This document shows, one piece after another, positions 26,166-34,696 of a DNA stretch of 58,724 nucleotides (position 1 is its first letter; each line of letters begins with the position of its first letter). The stretch comes from Sphingobacteriia bacterium (GTDB lineage Bacteria > Bacteroidota > Bacteroidia > Chitinophagales > Chitinophagaceae). The position numbers and the translations under genes are program-made. The stretch spans positions 1 through 58,724 of the forward strand of contig JAFKLS010000022.1 of the NCBI GenBank assembly GCA_017304675.1, written 5' to 3'. The notes below the pieces were generated by a model. It was not told where the DNA came from. It was given only the letters and a program-made list of their open reading frames with translations, and searched no databases.

Positions 26166-27134
26166 TTATCTGATCACGATAGGAATAGTTCTAACGACAG
26201 AGTCTGTTGAGAACTGCGTATTATTGGTTGCCAAGAACGCAGCAGTATAATTGCCTTTTGCAGTATATAAATATTGATATGCCGCAGGTAATGATGATAT
26301 ACCTTTTACAGACACTCCCATATCGGGAGATACTTTTGTTAAATCTATAGATCCCATAATAGCCCACGACTCAGAATTGATTGTTGATGCCGCATTGGTA
26401 GAATCTATTATTAACGAACTTGTAGATACAGTCCATTTTTTTGTATTACTGGGGGTATAAGCTACCCAGCCCGGACTATAGGTATTGGTGCCGTAATTTA
26501 TAATAGCTGTTGACGGCGTGTTTAGGTTTGCAATCGTATATACAGTGTTATCGCTAAGAGAATTGGTTAAATTAACATTGGTGATCGTCCATTTATTTTG
26601 CACAGAACCAGATTGCGCAGTATACTTGAACGCAATAAACACAGCTTTACCCGCACTGGCATAACTGGTAAGATCAATGGTATCTGTAACTGCTGTTGCA
26701 TTATTGGCCAAAACTGCCGGCGTAATATCTTTCCAGCTTGCAGCCGTTATATTAGCAATTGTAGTGGTGGTATCTCCTGCCACTACTCCTTTAAAATCAG
26801 TGGACAGCATTACATGCAAGGTATTTTGTTGTGTACCCACATTCAATGCATTTGTAAAAATAAATTTTGCAATGCCTTGTGCCGATGTTCTATTCCTGTA
26901 AATATACTTATGACCAAGTTCTCCTGAAAAGAAGCTGATGGTAAAAGGGTTACCTGAAAAATTAAAGGTAGACTTGGCACCTAATGTATAATAAGCCGTA
27001 TCCGCCGGTGTTTTACTACTGTCTGCCATTACAGCAAAATCGCTAACAGTACCCTGATTAACCACCTGCTGTTTGCAAGCTAATGTTACAACACATAGTG
27101 CAATAAAAGGGTAAATATTTTTAAATGAATGCAT
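26166..27134 (-). CDS. DUF5017-type lipoprotein, putative surface glycan-binding protein (SusE position)
   Basis: A 322-residue lipoprotein: signal peptide with Cys20 after VVTLA. The start of the mature region has DFAVMADSSKTPADTAYYTL followed by FNFSGNPFTISFFSGELGHKYIYRNRT, the characteristic DUF5017 phrase (FxGxPxxIxFYSGExGHxYxYRxRT). The C-terminal half is a second beta sandwich ending in SVVRTIPIVIR. DUF5017 proteins usually follow susD and are thought to bind glycan at the cell surface; ligand is unknown. The gene is 46 nt after susD and immediately before the terminator at 26111-26138, so it is the last gene of that transcript. Confidence 0.82.
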   Translation of the reverse strand: MHSFKNIYPFIALCVVTLACKQQVVNQGTVSDFAVMADSSKTPADTAYYTLGAKSTFNFSGNPFTISFFSGELGHKYIYRNRTSAQGIAKFIFTNALNVGTQQNTLHVMLSTDFKGVVAGDTTTTIANITAASWKDITPAVLANNATAVTDTIDLTSYASAGKAVFIAFKYTAQSGSVQNKWTITNVNLTNSLSDNTVYTIANLNTPSTAIINYGTNTYSPGWVAYTPSNTKKWTVSTSSLIIDSTNAASTINSESWAIMGSIDLTKVSPDMGVSVKGISSLPAAYQYLYTAKGNYTAAFLATNNTQFSTDSVVRTIPIVIR

Positions 27135-27180
27135 AATTTAAATTTTTAATTTTTTATCATACCATCAAGTTGCCTTATTA

Positions 27181-29241
27181 TTACCATCCCGGGTTTTGAG
27201 TAATCTTTTTATTTACACTCATTTCTGATGAAGGTATAGGCATGAGTAAATGTTTAGGCGCTACATTGTTATAACCTGTAAGAATGAGTGATTGGGTGTT
27301 AACAGAAAAAGTAGACCAATTGCTTACCTGGGTTTTCACGGCATTCATTGCAGGCAGAAAAATATTCCAGCGGATAAGGTCTGGCACCCTCAATGTTTCG
27401 AAACATAACTCCCTTGCCCTTTCATCCTGGATATCCTGCATACTAACACTTGTTAAATCAACATCGGCCTTTGTTAATAAAGTACCGCTTGCTGTAGCGG
27501 CAATACCTGCATAAGTAAACACGGCGCCTGTTACAGATGCAGAAGAGGCACCAGTCGTTTGTGTTGGTGGTGTTGCAGTTGATGTACCTGCTGTGGTGAC
27601 GGTATATAAATTACCATTATAGATCACTTGTTGATTAAGTGCATAAATTGTATTGGCGGCCCACATATTTCCCAGATAGATAGTACCGGAAGATGCTGTA
27701 GTAAATCCTGATCCGCCTGAAGTTAAAGTAACGGCAGTTACTTTACCACCAGAAATAGTTGAAGAAAATGCCAAACCATTTCCCAGATTAGCGTTGCCAA
27801 CACTCGCATTATTATATCCGTTGAATGTATTGGTAAGGTAGCCAGAACCCTGATTGGTAATGGTTAAAGATTTGAGTGGAGCACTATTTGCTGTTATTCC
27901 ATAGCCACGTTCCCTTACAGCGTTAATTGCATTTAACCCCGCAGGAGAAATTGTTCCGCTATTCGCATTCAGGTCTGCTTCAGCCAGCATTAATAACACA
28001 TCGGCATACCTTAACAGCGGAAAATTAATAGGCGTATAATTTTTATTTTTAGGTTTAACCACTTCATAATTCCTCCTCCATTTTGCACAGGTTCTGTTAT
28101 AAGCAAACGCAGTGGTATTGCTCAGTGGTGTTCGGGTAATTACCGGTGGCGTTGGTGTTGCGTTTACGGTGTAATTAAAGTTTTGAATGGCCCAATCTCT
28201 TCTTGAGTCGTATGGGGCATATAAGTTATATAATTTTTGAGTGGCAAAAATATAACCATAGCTATACCCTGAATCAAGATAAATATAATCGGTAGATCCG
28301 GTTACATTACTATACGTTGCTGCCGAAGTAAAAGTGATGCCGTTTAAGTTTCCATTGCGACCTCCTGCCTGTATGTTAGACAAATTATTTCCCCCAAACT
28401 CTGCTTCCCACATACACTCTTTTGTATCGTATACATCTGCCGCTTCATTAATAAATACCTGGCTATAACTTGGGTTCAGGCTGTGCAAACCTGAATTCAC
28501 CACTTTCTGCGCATACACAAGTGCACTATCATATTGTGCCAGCGCTCCCGGCGTTCCACCGTTTAACGGATAACCCGCCATAAATAAATATACTCTTGCC
28601 AGCATACCATCAACGGTGGTTTTAGATACTCTTCCGCTAAAGCCTAATTGTGCTGCAGTGTATACTTTAGATTCTGCCAGCTTCATATCTTTTACAACCT
28701 GGTTATATACTGTTTCAATTGGTGAGCGTTCAATATTCAAATCATCGGGAGTAATTGTTGGTGTAAGTTTTAAAGGGATCGCTCCAAAATTACTAACCAA
28801 CAAAAAATGATAATATGCTCTTAAAAACAGCGCCTCTCCATAAGCTGCCTGCACCGCAGAAGAAGAATCTTTCAAATTAATGTTTGCAATTAATTGATTG
28901 GCTCTTTCAATACCACTATAGGCGCTTGACCAGATGCCATTTACATTTAAGCTTGTAAAATCGTAGTTATAAGTTGCAGAAAACCCATTACTCACCGAAG
29001 GCACCCTGCCCGAACCACCCCAAAAACTTTCATCATTACACATACCGGTTCCGGATATGAGTTCGTTACCAAATAATGAGCTTTGTGCCAACGGATCATA
29101 TACTCCCGCCAAAGCATTAATTAAATTAGCACCGGTATAATATTGAGCTGGCGCTAGAAAACTAGTGGGAGTAGTATTTAAAAATTTCTGACAGCTTGTT
29201 AAAGCCACCAATGAAAAAAGTATATAATAAATTCGTTTCAT
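27181..29241 (-). CDS. susD: SusD/RagB-family glycan-binding lipoprotein with an inserted domain
   Basis: A 686-residue lipoprotein (lipobox ending at Cys17, LVALTSCQKFL). SusD landmarks are FLNTTPTSFLAPAQYY, the TPR-like helices (ERANQLIANINLKDS, AAYGEALFLRAYYHFLLVSNFG, GMLARVYLFMAGYPL), FPLLRYADVLLMLAEADLN and the C-terminal ERARELCFETLRVPDLIRW and HLLMPIPSSEM. The protein is longer than usual (about 500-600) because of a roughly 130-residue insert (about 455-587) between the AVRERGYG and DERAREL helices. The insert has two GSGY/GGSGF-type segments and a WAANTIYALNQQVIYNGN motif like small carbohydrate-binding modules. SusD caps the SusC transporter at the outer membrane; the gene is 19 nt after susC. 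Confidence 0.95.
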   Translation of the reverse strand: MKRIYYILFSLVALTSCQKFLNTTPTSFLAPAQYYTGANLINALAGVYDPLAQSSLFGNELISGTGMCNDESFWGGSGRVPSVSNGFSATYNYDFTSLNVNGIWSSAYSGIERANQLIANINLKDSSSAVQAAYGEALFLRAYYHFLLVSNFGAIPLKLTPTITPDDLNIERSPIETVYNQVVKDMKLAESKVYTAAQLGFSGRVSKTTVDGMLARVYLFMAGYPLNGGTPGALAQYDSALVYAQKVVNSGLHSLNPSYSQVFINEAADVYDTKECMWEAEFGGNNLSNIQAGGRNGNLNGITFTSAATYSNVTGSTDYIYLDSGYSYGYIFATQKLYNLYAPYDSRRDWAIQNFNYTVNATPTPPVITRTPLSNTTAFAYNRTCAKWRRNYEVVKPKNKNYTPINFPLLRYADVLLMLAEADLNANSGTISPAGLNAINAVRERGYGITANSAPLKSLTITNQGSGYLTNTFNGYNNASVGNANLGNGLAFSSTISGGKVTAVTLTSGGSGFTTASSGTIYLGNMWAANTIYALNQQVIYNGNLYTVTTAGTSTATPPTQTTGASSASVTGAVFTYAGIAATASGTLLTKADVDLTSVSMQDIQDERARELCFETLRVPDLIRWNIFLPAMNAVKTQVSNWSTFSVNTQSLILTGYNNVAPKHLLMPIPSSEMSVNKKITQNPGW

Positions 29242-29260
29242 TCATTTACCGTTTTAAAGT

Positions 29261-32200
29261 TTAGAAAGTAACATTTAAACCGAAGGTGATGGTTCTCGCT
29301 TTCGGATAAGAAGAATAATCGAACCCGCCGGTGAGCACAGAACCATAAGTATTCACTTCCGGATCCTGCCCTGTATACTTCGTCCAGGTTAATACATTCT
29401 GCATAGAAGTATATGCCCTTATCTTGCTTATTTTTAAGTATTTTAATATTGAAGCAGGGAAGTTATATCCTAATGAAACTGTTTTTAACCTCAAGTAAGA
29501 CCCATCTTCAACAGTATAAGAAGAATAACCGCCACCAATAAAGCCACCAGCCCTTACTATGTTAGAGTTGGCGTTGTTGGGTGTCCACCTGTTTGCATAG
29601 CTTGCAAATTGATTCAGGTTTGTTTTAGATAAAAAGTTTCCATTGAATACCATGTTATTGGCGTTTTGAATATCGTTACCATAACTCCATTGAAAGAAAA
29701 TATTCAGATCGAAATTCTTATAAGTGAAATTATTGGTGAAGCCTCCAATATGTATCGGCAAACTATGGCCAATTATGGTATAATCATTGGCATCAATCAC
29801 ACCATCACCATTAATATCCCTGTATTTAATATCTCCCGGTTGAATATTGGCTCTTGAAGCATTTCCATTACCTACAATACCATTCTTTAAAATGTATCCG
29901 CCCGAAGTTGTTCTGTCAAAATCACTGTAATGATATACACCATCACAAACAAAACCATACATTAAACCTAAAGGTTGCCCTACTTTGGCAATGTATGCCG
30001 GCGTAGAGGTCCATCCATTATCCCAGGAAACCGAACTTGTTAAAGCATCCTGCCCCTGCGAAAGTTCTAACACTTTACTTTTATTGAAGGAAATATTAAA
30101 ACTGGTAGTCCAACTGAATCTTTTTGTTCTGATATTATTTGTATTGATCACAAACTCGAAGCCTTCGTTTTGTACACTTCCAATGTTTTTGTAAACGAAC
30201 GTATAACCAGATGATGAAGGCACTGCTGCATTTAATAACAGATTAGAAGTTTTTTTCCTGTAATAATCTACACTAAGATTTATGATGCCTTTTAACAGTC
30301 CCAGGTCTAAACCAAAGTTAACCTGTGAAGTGGTTTCCCATTTTAAATTGCGATTGCCAATTGTAGTAGGCACAGCTCCTGCTATAAGATTGTTATTGAA
30401 CGTATATACGTTTATTCCTGTATAATTATTTTGGGTAAATCCTAAATTACCGGGAGTTTGGCTATAAACAGGCAGGTATGCAAAATCAGATACCTTGTTG
30501 TTGCCCGTTTTTCCATAAGACAATCTTAGCTTGCCATCGGTGATGATATTTTGAAACCTGCTCATGAATTTCTCCTGCATAAATTTCCAGCCGAATGCAG
30601 CAGAAGGAAAATATGCCCAATGATTGGCAGATGAGAATTTAGAAGAACCATCAGCACGATACGATGCCGTGAACAAATATTTGGATTTATAGGTATAGTT
30701 AACCCGTCCTAAAAAAGAAACGGAAGTATTGAAAGAAGAGGTTGAGATATTAGACAATGGCGTTCCCTGAGAAAGCGCATTAATACCCAACGCTTCATTA
30801 GGTACATTAATAGCAGAAAAGCCATAAGAAGAAGTATTTACCTGCTGCTCCGTCATACCCGCCATTACATTTAACGTATGGCCTTTCTTAAAACTTTTAT
30901 TGTAGGTTAAGTAATTTTCATTCAGCCAAGAACTGAAATCGTTATTGGTGATAGAACCATTTACACCCTGTGTGTTTACTATACCACTACCGGCAGTTGT
31001 TTGAGAATTATAAAATTGTTGATTGATAAGTAATCTGCTGTTGATACCTCCTGTAATTCTTAGGGTAAGATTAGGTACAATTGTATAATCCAGGTATGCA
31101 TTTGCCATTAAGTCTTTTGTAATGTTGTTGTTCACTACATTGTTTAAATTCTTTACCGGGTTAAACCTATAATCATTCGTGCTGGAAACAGTTGGGTCTG
31201 TTAAAGATTCGTCTGTTATAACATTGCTGGTACCGCCATTGGCTGCAAGGCTTGCCGCGCTTGGATTAACAGGCCTGAACCCCCATACACTGTACATTAC
31301 ATTGGTTGTTGCACTATTGGTGCTGTTGCTAACAATCGTTCCGCTTTGTGTTAAGTAACTGTAATTAACATTAATGCCCACCTTTAATTTTTTATTTACT
31401 GCCTGATCTAAAACAAACCTTCCCTGGTAACGTTTATATCCTGAATTGATAATAACTCCCTGCTGATCGAAAATGTTTCCAGAGAACATGTATTTCGTTT
31501 GAGCATTACCGCCACTTACAGAAATAGAATTGTTATACATTGGAGCCCTGCGAAAAATAAGGCTTTGGTAATCTATAAATTGGGCCGTATCCTGATAATA
31601 ATTCATTGTAGTTCCCCCGCTGAGATAAAACAATGAAGGAGGAATAATACCGCCAGGCGTAGGTGGCGTAGTACTTGGGTTTAATTCTATTTGGTATTTA
31701 ATAAAATCGGAGGGGCTCATTACAGGAACTTTATGCGCCACTGTTTGAGATCCGTAGTATCCATTGTACGTTACCACAGGATCTCCGGATTTTCCCTTTT
31801 TAGTTGTAATAATAATTACTCCGTTAGCACCACGGGCTCCATAAATAGCGGTTGCAGATGCATCTTTCAACACATCTATCGATTCTATATCGTCAGGATT
31901 AATTGTATTATTATTGGGATTTTCTATCGGAAACCCATCAATAACATATAAAGGCGAGTTTGATTGAGATACGGAGTTGGCTCCTCTTATTACAATATTG
32001 ATTGAAGAACCCGGTTGTCCATCGCTCGCTGTTACCTGCACACCGGCAATACGTCCGGCCAATGCCTGGTCGAAAGAAGGTACCGGTGCTTTAAGCATAT
32101 CTGCTATAGGCGCTTTGGCTACTGAGCCGGTTACATCTTTTCTTTTTTGAGTGCCGTAACCTACTACCACTACATCGTTTAGCACATTGGCATTATCGCC

Positions 32201-32476
32201 CAATATCACCGGATTAGGTAATGCTGTAACAGGAATTTCCCTGATTTCATACCCTATAAAATTAAATACCAATACCGCCTTATTATTAGGCACTTTTACA
32301 GAGAAACTACCATCTGTATTGGTTTGGGTATAAGTTTGTGTTCCTTTCACCATTACCGTTACACCCGGCAATGGTTTTTTATCGGAAGAAACAACCTTGC
32401 CCTGAACACTGGTTTGCGCCTTTGAGGAAATAATCCACCCGAAAAGGAGCATTAATAATAGCAATCGTTTTTTCAT
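29261..32476 (-). CDS. susC: SusC/RagA-family TonB-linked outer membrane transporter
   Basis: A 1071-residue protein of normal SusC length with signal peptide (GWIISSKAQ), an N-terminal carboxypeptidase-D-like domain (about 22-100, VQGKVVSSDKKPLPGVTVMV), TonB-box region (NDVVVVGYGTQ), plug domain (DQALAGRIAGVQV, VIRGANS, YVIDGFPI, IDVLKDASATAIYGARGANG) and a 22-strand barrel ending in KARTITFGLNVTF. It imports oligosaccharides across the outer membrane with TonB energy, working with the SusD encoded 19 nt downstream. No STN anti-sigma domain is present at the N-terminus, which fits control by a two-component system rather than an ECF sigma factor. Upstream, 33 nt separate it from GH88. Confidence 0.96.
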   Translation of the reverse strand: MKKRLLLLMLLFGWIISSKAQTSVQGKVVSSDKKPLPGVTVMVKGTQTYTQTNTDGSFSVKVPNNKAVLVFNFIGYEIREIPVTALPNPVILGDNANVLNDVVVVGYGTQKRKDVTGSVAKAPIADMLKAPVPSFDQALAGRIAGVQVTASDGQPGSSINIVIRGANSVSQSNSPLYVIDGFPIENPNNNTINPDDIESIDVLKDASATAIYGARGANGVIIITTKKGKSGDPVVTYNGYYGSQTVAHKVPVMSPSDFIKYQIELNPSTTPPTPGGIIPPSLFYLSGGTTMNYYQDTAQFIDYQSLIFRRAPMYNNSISVSGGNAQTKYMFSGNIFDQQGVIINSGYKRYQGRFVLDQAVNKKLKVGINVNYSYLTQSGTIVSNSTNSATTNVMYSVWGFRPVNPSAASLAANGGTSNVITDESLTDPTVSSTNDYRFNPVKNLNNVVNNNITKDLMANAYLDYTIVPNLTLRITGGINSRLLINQQFYNSQTTAGSGIVNTQGVNGSITNNDFSSWLNENYLTYNKSFKKGHTLNVMAGMTEQQVNTSSYGFSAINVPNEALGINALSQGTPLSNISTSSFNTSVSFLGRVNYTYKSKYLFTASYRADGSSKFSSANHWAYFPSAAFGWKFMQEKFMSRFQNIITDGKLRLSYGKTGNNKVSDFAYLPVYSQTPGNLGFTQNNYTGINVYTFNNNLIAGAVPTTIGNRNLKWETTSQVNFGLDLGLLKGIINLSVDYYRKKTSNLLLNAAVPSSSGYTFVYKNIGSVQNEGFEFVINTNNIRTKRFSWTTSFNISFNKSKVLELSQGQDALTSSVSWDNGWTSTPAYIAKVGQPLGLMYGFVCDGVYHYSDFDRTTSGGYILKNGIVGNGNASRANIQPGDIKYRDINGDGVIDANDYTIIGHSLPIHIGGFTNNFTYKNFDLNIFFQWSYGNDIQNANNMVFNGNFLSKTNLNQFASYANRWTPNNANSNIVRAGGFIGGGYSSYTVEDGSYLRLKTVSLGYNFPASILKYLKISKIRAYTSMQNVLTWTKYTGQDPEVNTYGSVLTGGFDYSSYPKARTITFGLNVTF

Positions 32477-32509
32477 GAGTTGCAGTTTTCGGTTTACTAC
32501 CTGTTGTTT

Positions 32510-33778
32510 TTATTTGAGAACTTTTTTATTAGAATATCTTAACAATGCTTCCAGAAAATAGTAATCGGCATATACCAACGGCACGTCTATTTCAGTTCCG
32601 TGCGGGAAGCTTCCTACAGAATGCTTCAGTAAAAAATGGCCATTGGTGCCCGGCTTAGCCAAATAAGCAGGCGAGCTTAGTGAACCTAAAGTTTCAACAG
32701 CAAAATCGTAATATTTTTTTCCTTCTGCTCCCAGATAGCTGCTTAACTCAAAAAGAGCAGAGCTCACTATTGCGGCAGCCGATGCATCTCTTGGAATATA
32801 ATCAAGCTTATTGTTTTGATAATTCCACTGGGGTGTAAACCCTTTTTGATTTACGTTAAAATCCCAGTAAGGAATTTTGTCGGAAGGAAGGTTAGAACTA
32901 TTCATATAAAAATCGGCCATTTTTTTAGCCGTTAACAGAAAGCGTTTATCGCCTGTTTCGCGATAAACCATTGTAAACCCATAAATACCCCAGGCCTGGC
33001 CTCTTGCCCATGTGGAGTTATCAGCAAAACCCTGGCAGGTTTGCTGGTTTAATACATTTCCTGTTGCAGAATCATAATTTACAACATGGTAAGAACTATA
33101 ATCGTTTCTTATATGATTCTTCATTGTTGTTTCCGCATGCCTGATTGCTATATTTCTATATGCTGAATCACCGGTGATCTTCGATGCGAAGAATAATAAT
33201 TCCAGGTTCATCATGTTATCAATGATAACCGGATATGTCCATAAAGTTTTACCATCCCACGACATCCTGGAGTTCCATGATTTGATACAACCAACACGGG
33301 GGTTATACCTGCTAACAAGAGATTTGGCTGACTGGATTAATATTGCTTTATACTTTTCTTCTTTGGTAATTCTATAAGCATTGCCATAACTGCAATACAT
33401 CATAAAACCAAGATCATGGTGAGCAGTATTGTACTGATTACTTTCTAAACTCTCCGTCCATTTAATGGCGGCATCTTCCCATTTTTTTTCTTTGTTATAT
33501 TCGTACACATACCAAAGATCACCTGGCCAGAAACCTCCTGTCCAATCGCCAATTGAAACATATTGTATCTGCCCTTTCTGATTTGTAGTTCTTGGATACT
33601 GGTTTAAGCTGGTTGCATTTAGCAACATATTTCCATACTGTTGTTCTGCCACCTGAAAAACATCTTTTACCAAATCGTTGTTCTTGCGAAGCTTATGAGA
33701 GAAAGCGAATACCATTGCAATGGTTGCCAGTAAAACAAAAGACACAAGGCCTGTAAATAGAAATCCTTTTTTGCGCAT
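32510..33778 (-). CDS. GH88 unsaturated glucuronyl hydrolase
   Basis: The 422-residue protein has an N-terminal hydrophobic segment (residues 6-27), acting as a signal peptide or anchor, and an alpha/alpha-barrel of GH88 type. Key motifs are GDWTGGFWPGDLWYVYE, HHDLGFMMYCSYGNAY with Asp122, and WTYPVIIDNMMNLELL with Asp187; these Asp residues match the pair needed to hydrate the unsaturated uronic acid. Later motifs STWARGQAWGIYGF and DYIPRDASAAAIVSSAL are also typical. The enzyme removes 4,5-unsaturated glucuronic acid from lyase products, the step after PL8. It is the first gene of the SusCD transcript, with a 124-nt upstream region that contains an 8-bp inverted repeat. Confidence 0.93.
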   Translation of the reverse strand: MRKKGFLFTGLVSFVLLATIAMVFAFSHKLRKNNDLVKDVFQVAEQQYGNMLLNATSLNQYPRTTNQKGQIQYVSIGDWTGGFWPGDLWYVYEYNKEKKWEDAAIKWTESLESNQYNTAHHDLGFMMYCSYGNAYRITKEEKYKAILIQSAKSLVSRYNPRVGCIKSWNSRMSWDGKTLWTYPVIIDNMMNLELLFFASKITGDSAYRNIAIRHAETTMKNHIRNDYSSYHVVNYDSATGNVLNQQTCQGFADNSTWARGQAWGIYGFTMVYRETGDKRFLLTAKKMADFYMNSSNLPSDKIPYWDFNVNQKGFTPQWNYQNNKLDYIPRDASAAAIVSSALFELSSYLGAEGKKYYDFAVETLGSLSSPAYLAKPGTNGHFLLKHSVGSFPHGTEIDVPLVYADYYFLEALLRYSNKKVLK

Positions 33779-33792
33779 ATCGTTATTAAAGA

Positions 33793-33820
33793 TTAATCAG
33801 AATAAAATAAAACTGATTAA
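33793..33820 (-). promoter_or_regulatory. Inverted repeat in the GH88-susCD leader
   Basis: TTAATCAG (33793-33800) and CTGATTAA (33813-33820) form a perfect 8-bp inverted repeat with 12 AT-rich nt between. It lies 14 nt upstream of the GH88 ATG on the minus strand. It could be an operator for the AraC-type regulator encoded next door or an mRNA hairpin; AT-rich palindromes can also occur by chance. Confidence 0.4.
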
Positions 33821-33902
33821 CAAATCTCTTTCTAAGAAACCATTACAGAGGGGTAGGTATATATTAAAAAGGGGGTGGTTTTATTTTTTATGAAGGCCCA
33901 TT

Positions 33903-34667
33903 TTATTTCCCGATAGATTCTAGGTATTCTGATGGGGATTTTCCAAAGTATTTTTTAAACTCCTTACTAAAATATTTTCTATCGTTAAACCCCACTTCCC
34001 AAGCCACTTCTGAAATATTGAAGCTATCGTTTGTTAAAAGCATAGCTGCTTTTTTCAGTTTGAGTGTTTTAATAAATTCACCAATGGGTATATGTACCAA
34101 TGCATTGAACTTTTTATACAATACGGCTTTGCTCATGCCAATTTGTTTAGATAATTCCGAAATACCAAATTCAGGATCGCTGATCTTTTCTTCAATAATG
34201 CACATGAGCCTTTCCATAAATTTTTTGTCAACAGTACCCACTTCAACAGAAGATGGTTCTAAAAAAATTTTCTGGCTGTAATGCTGGCGTTGAAATTCTT
34301 TATTCTTTAAAAGTGTTTTTACATATGATTGCAACACCTGTATGCTGAAAGGTTTGGTAAGATAGATATCGGCCCCATTCTCTAACCCCTCTATCTGATG
34401 TTCTACAGCCACTTTTGCCGTTAACATAATTACAGGAATATGGCTGGTTCTTTCATCCTGTTTCAGATTCCTGCACAACTCGTTTCCATCCATTTCCGGC
34501 ATCATCACATCCGTAATAATCAAGTCCGGCAAAACAGTAACCGCATGCTCCCATCCTTCCTTGCCGTTACCGGCAGTAAGAATAGTATAATTAGTAGCGA
34601 GGCATAATTGCACAAAGTCCTTTACTTCTTCATTATCTTCAATGATCAGTATTTTATTCTCTTTCAT
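33903..34667 (-). CDS. Response regulator: receiver domain fused to AraC-type DNA-binding domain
   Basis: A 254-residue protein. Residues 5-120 are a receiver: ILIIEDNEEV (acidic pocket Glu10/Asp11), phospho-acceptor Asp53 in DLIITDVMMPEMDG, Thr83 and Lys105 in TKPF. Residues about 145-252 are two AraC helix-turn-helix motifs (GISELSKQIGMSKAVLYKKF and ISEVAWEVGFNDRKYFSKEF). This is exactly the C-terminal half of a hybrid two-component system, encoded as its own protein 29 nt downstream of the sensor kinase. It probably activates the adjacent PUL, starting 124 nt further on, when phosphorylated. Confidence 0.95.
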   Translation of the reverse strand: MKENKILIIEDNEEVKDFVQLCLATNYTILTAGNGKEGWEHAVTVLPDLIITDVMMPEMDGNELCRNLKQDERTSHIPVIMLTAKVAVEHQIEGLENGADIYLTKPFSIQVLQSYVKTLLKNKEFQRQHYSQKIFLEPSSVEVGTVDKKFMERLMCIIEEKISDPEFGISELSKQIGMSKAVLYKKFNALVHIPIGEFIKTLKLKKAAMLLTNDSFNISEVAWEVGFNDRKYFSKEFKKYFGKSPSEYLESIGK

Positions 34668-34696
34668 AACAGTACGCTGAAGGGGTGGATACTAAG

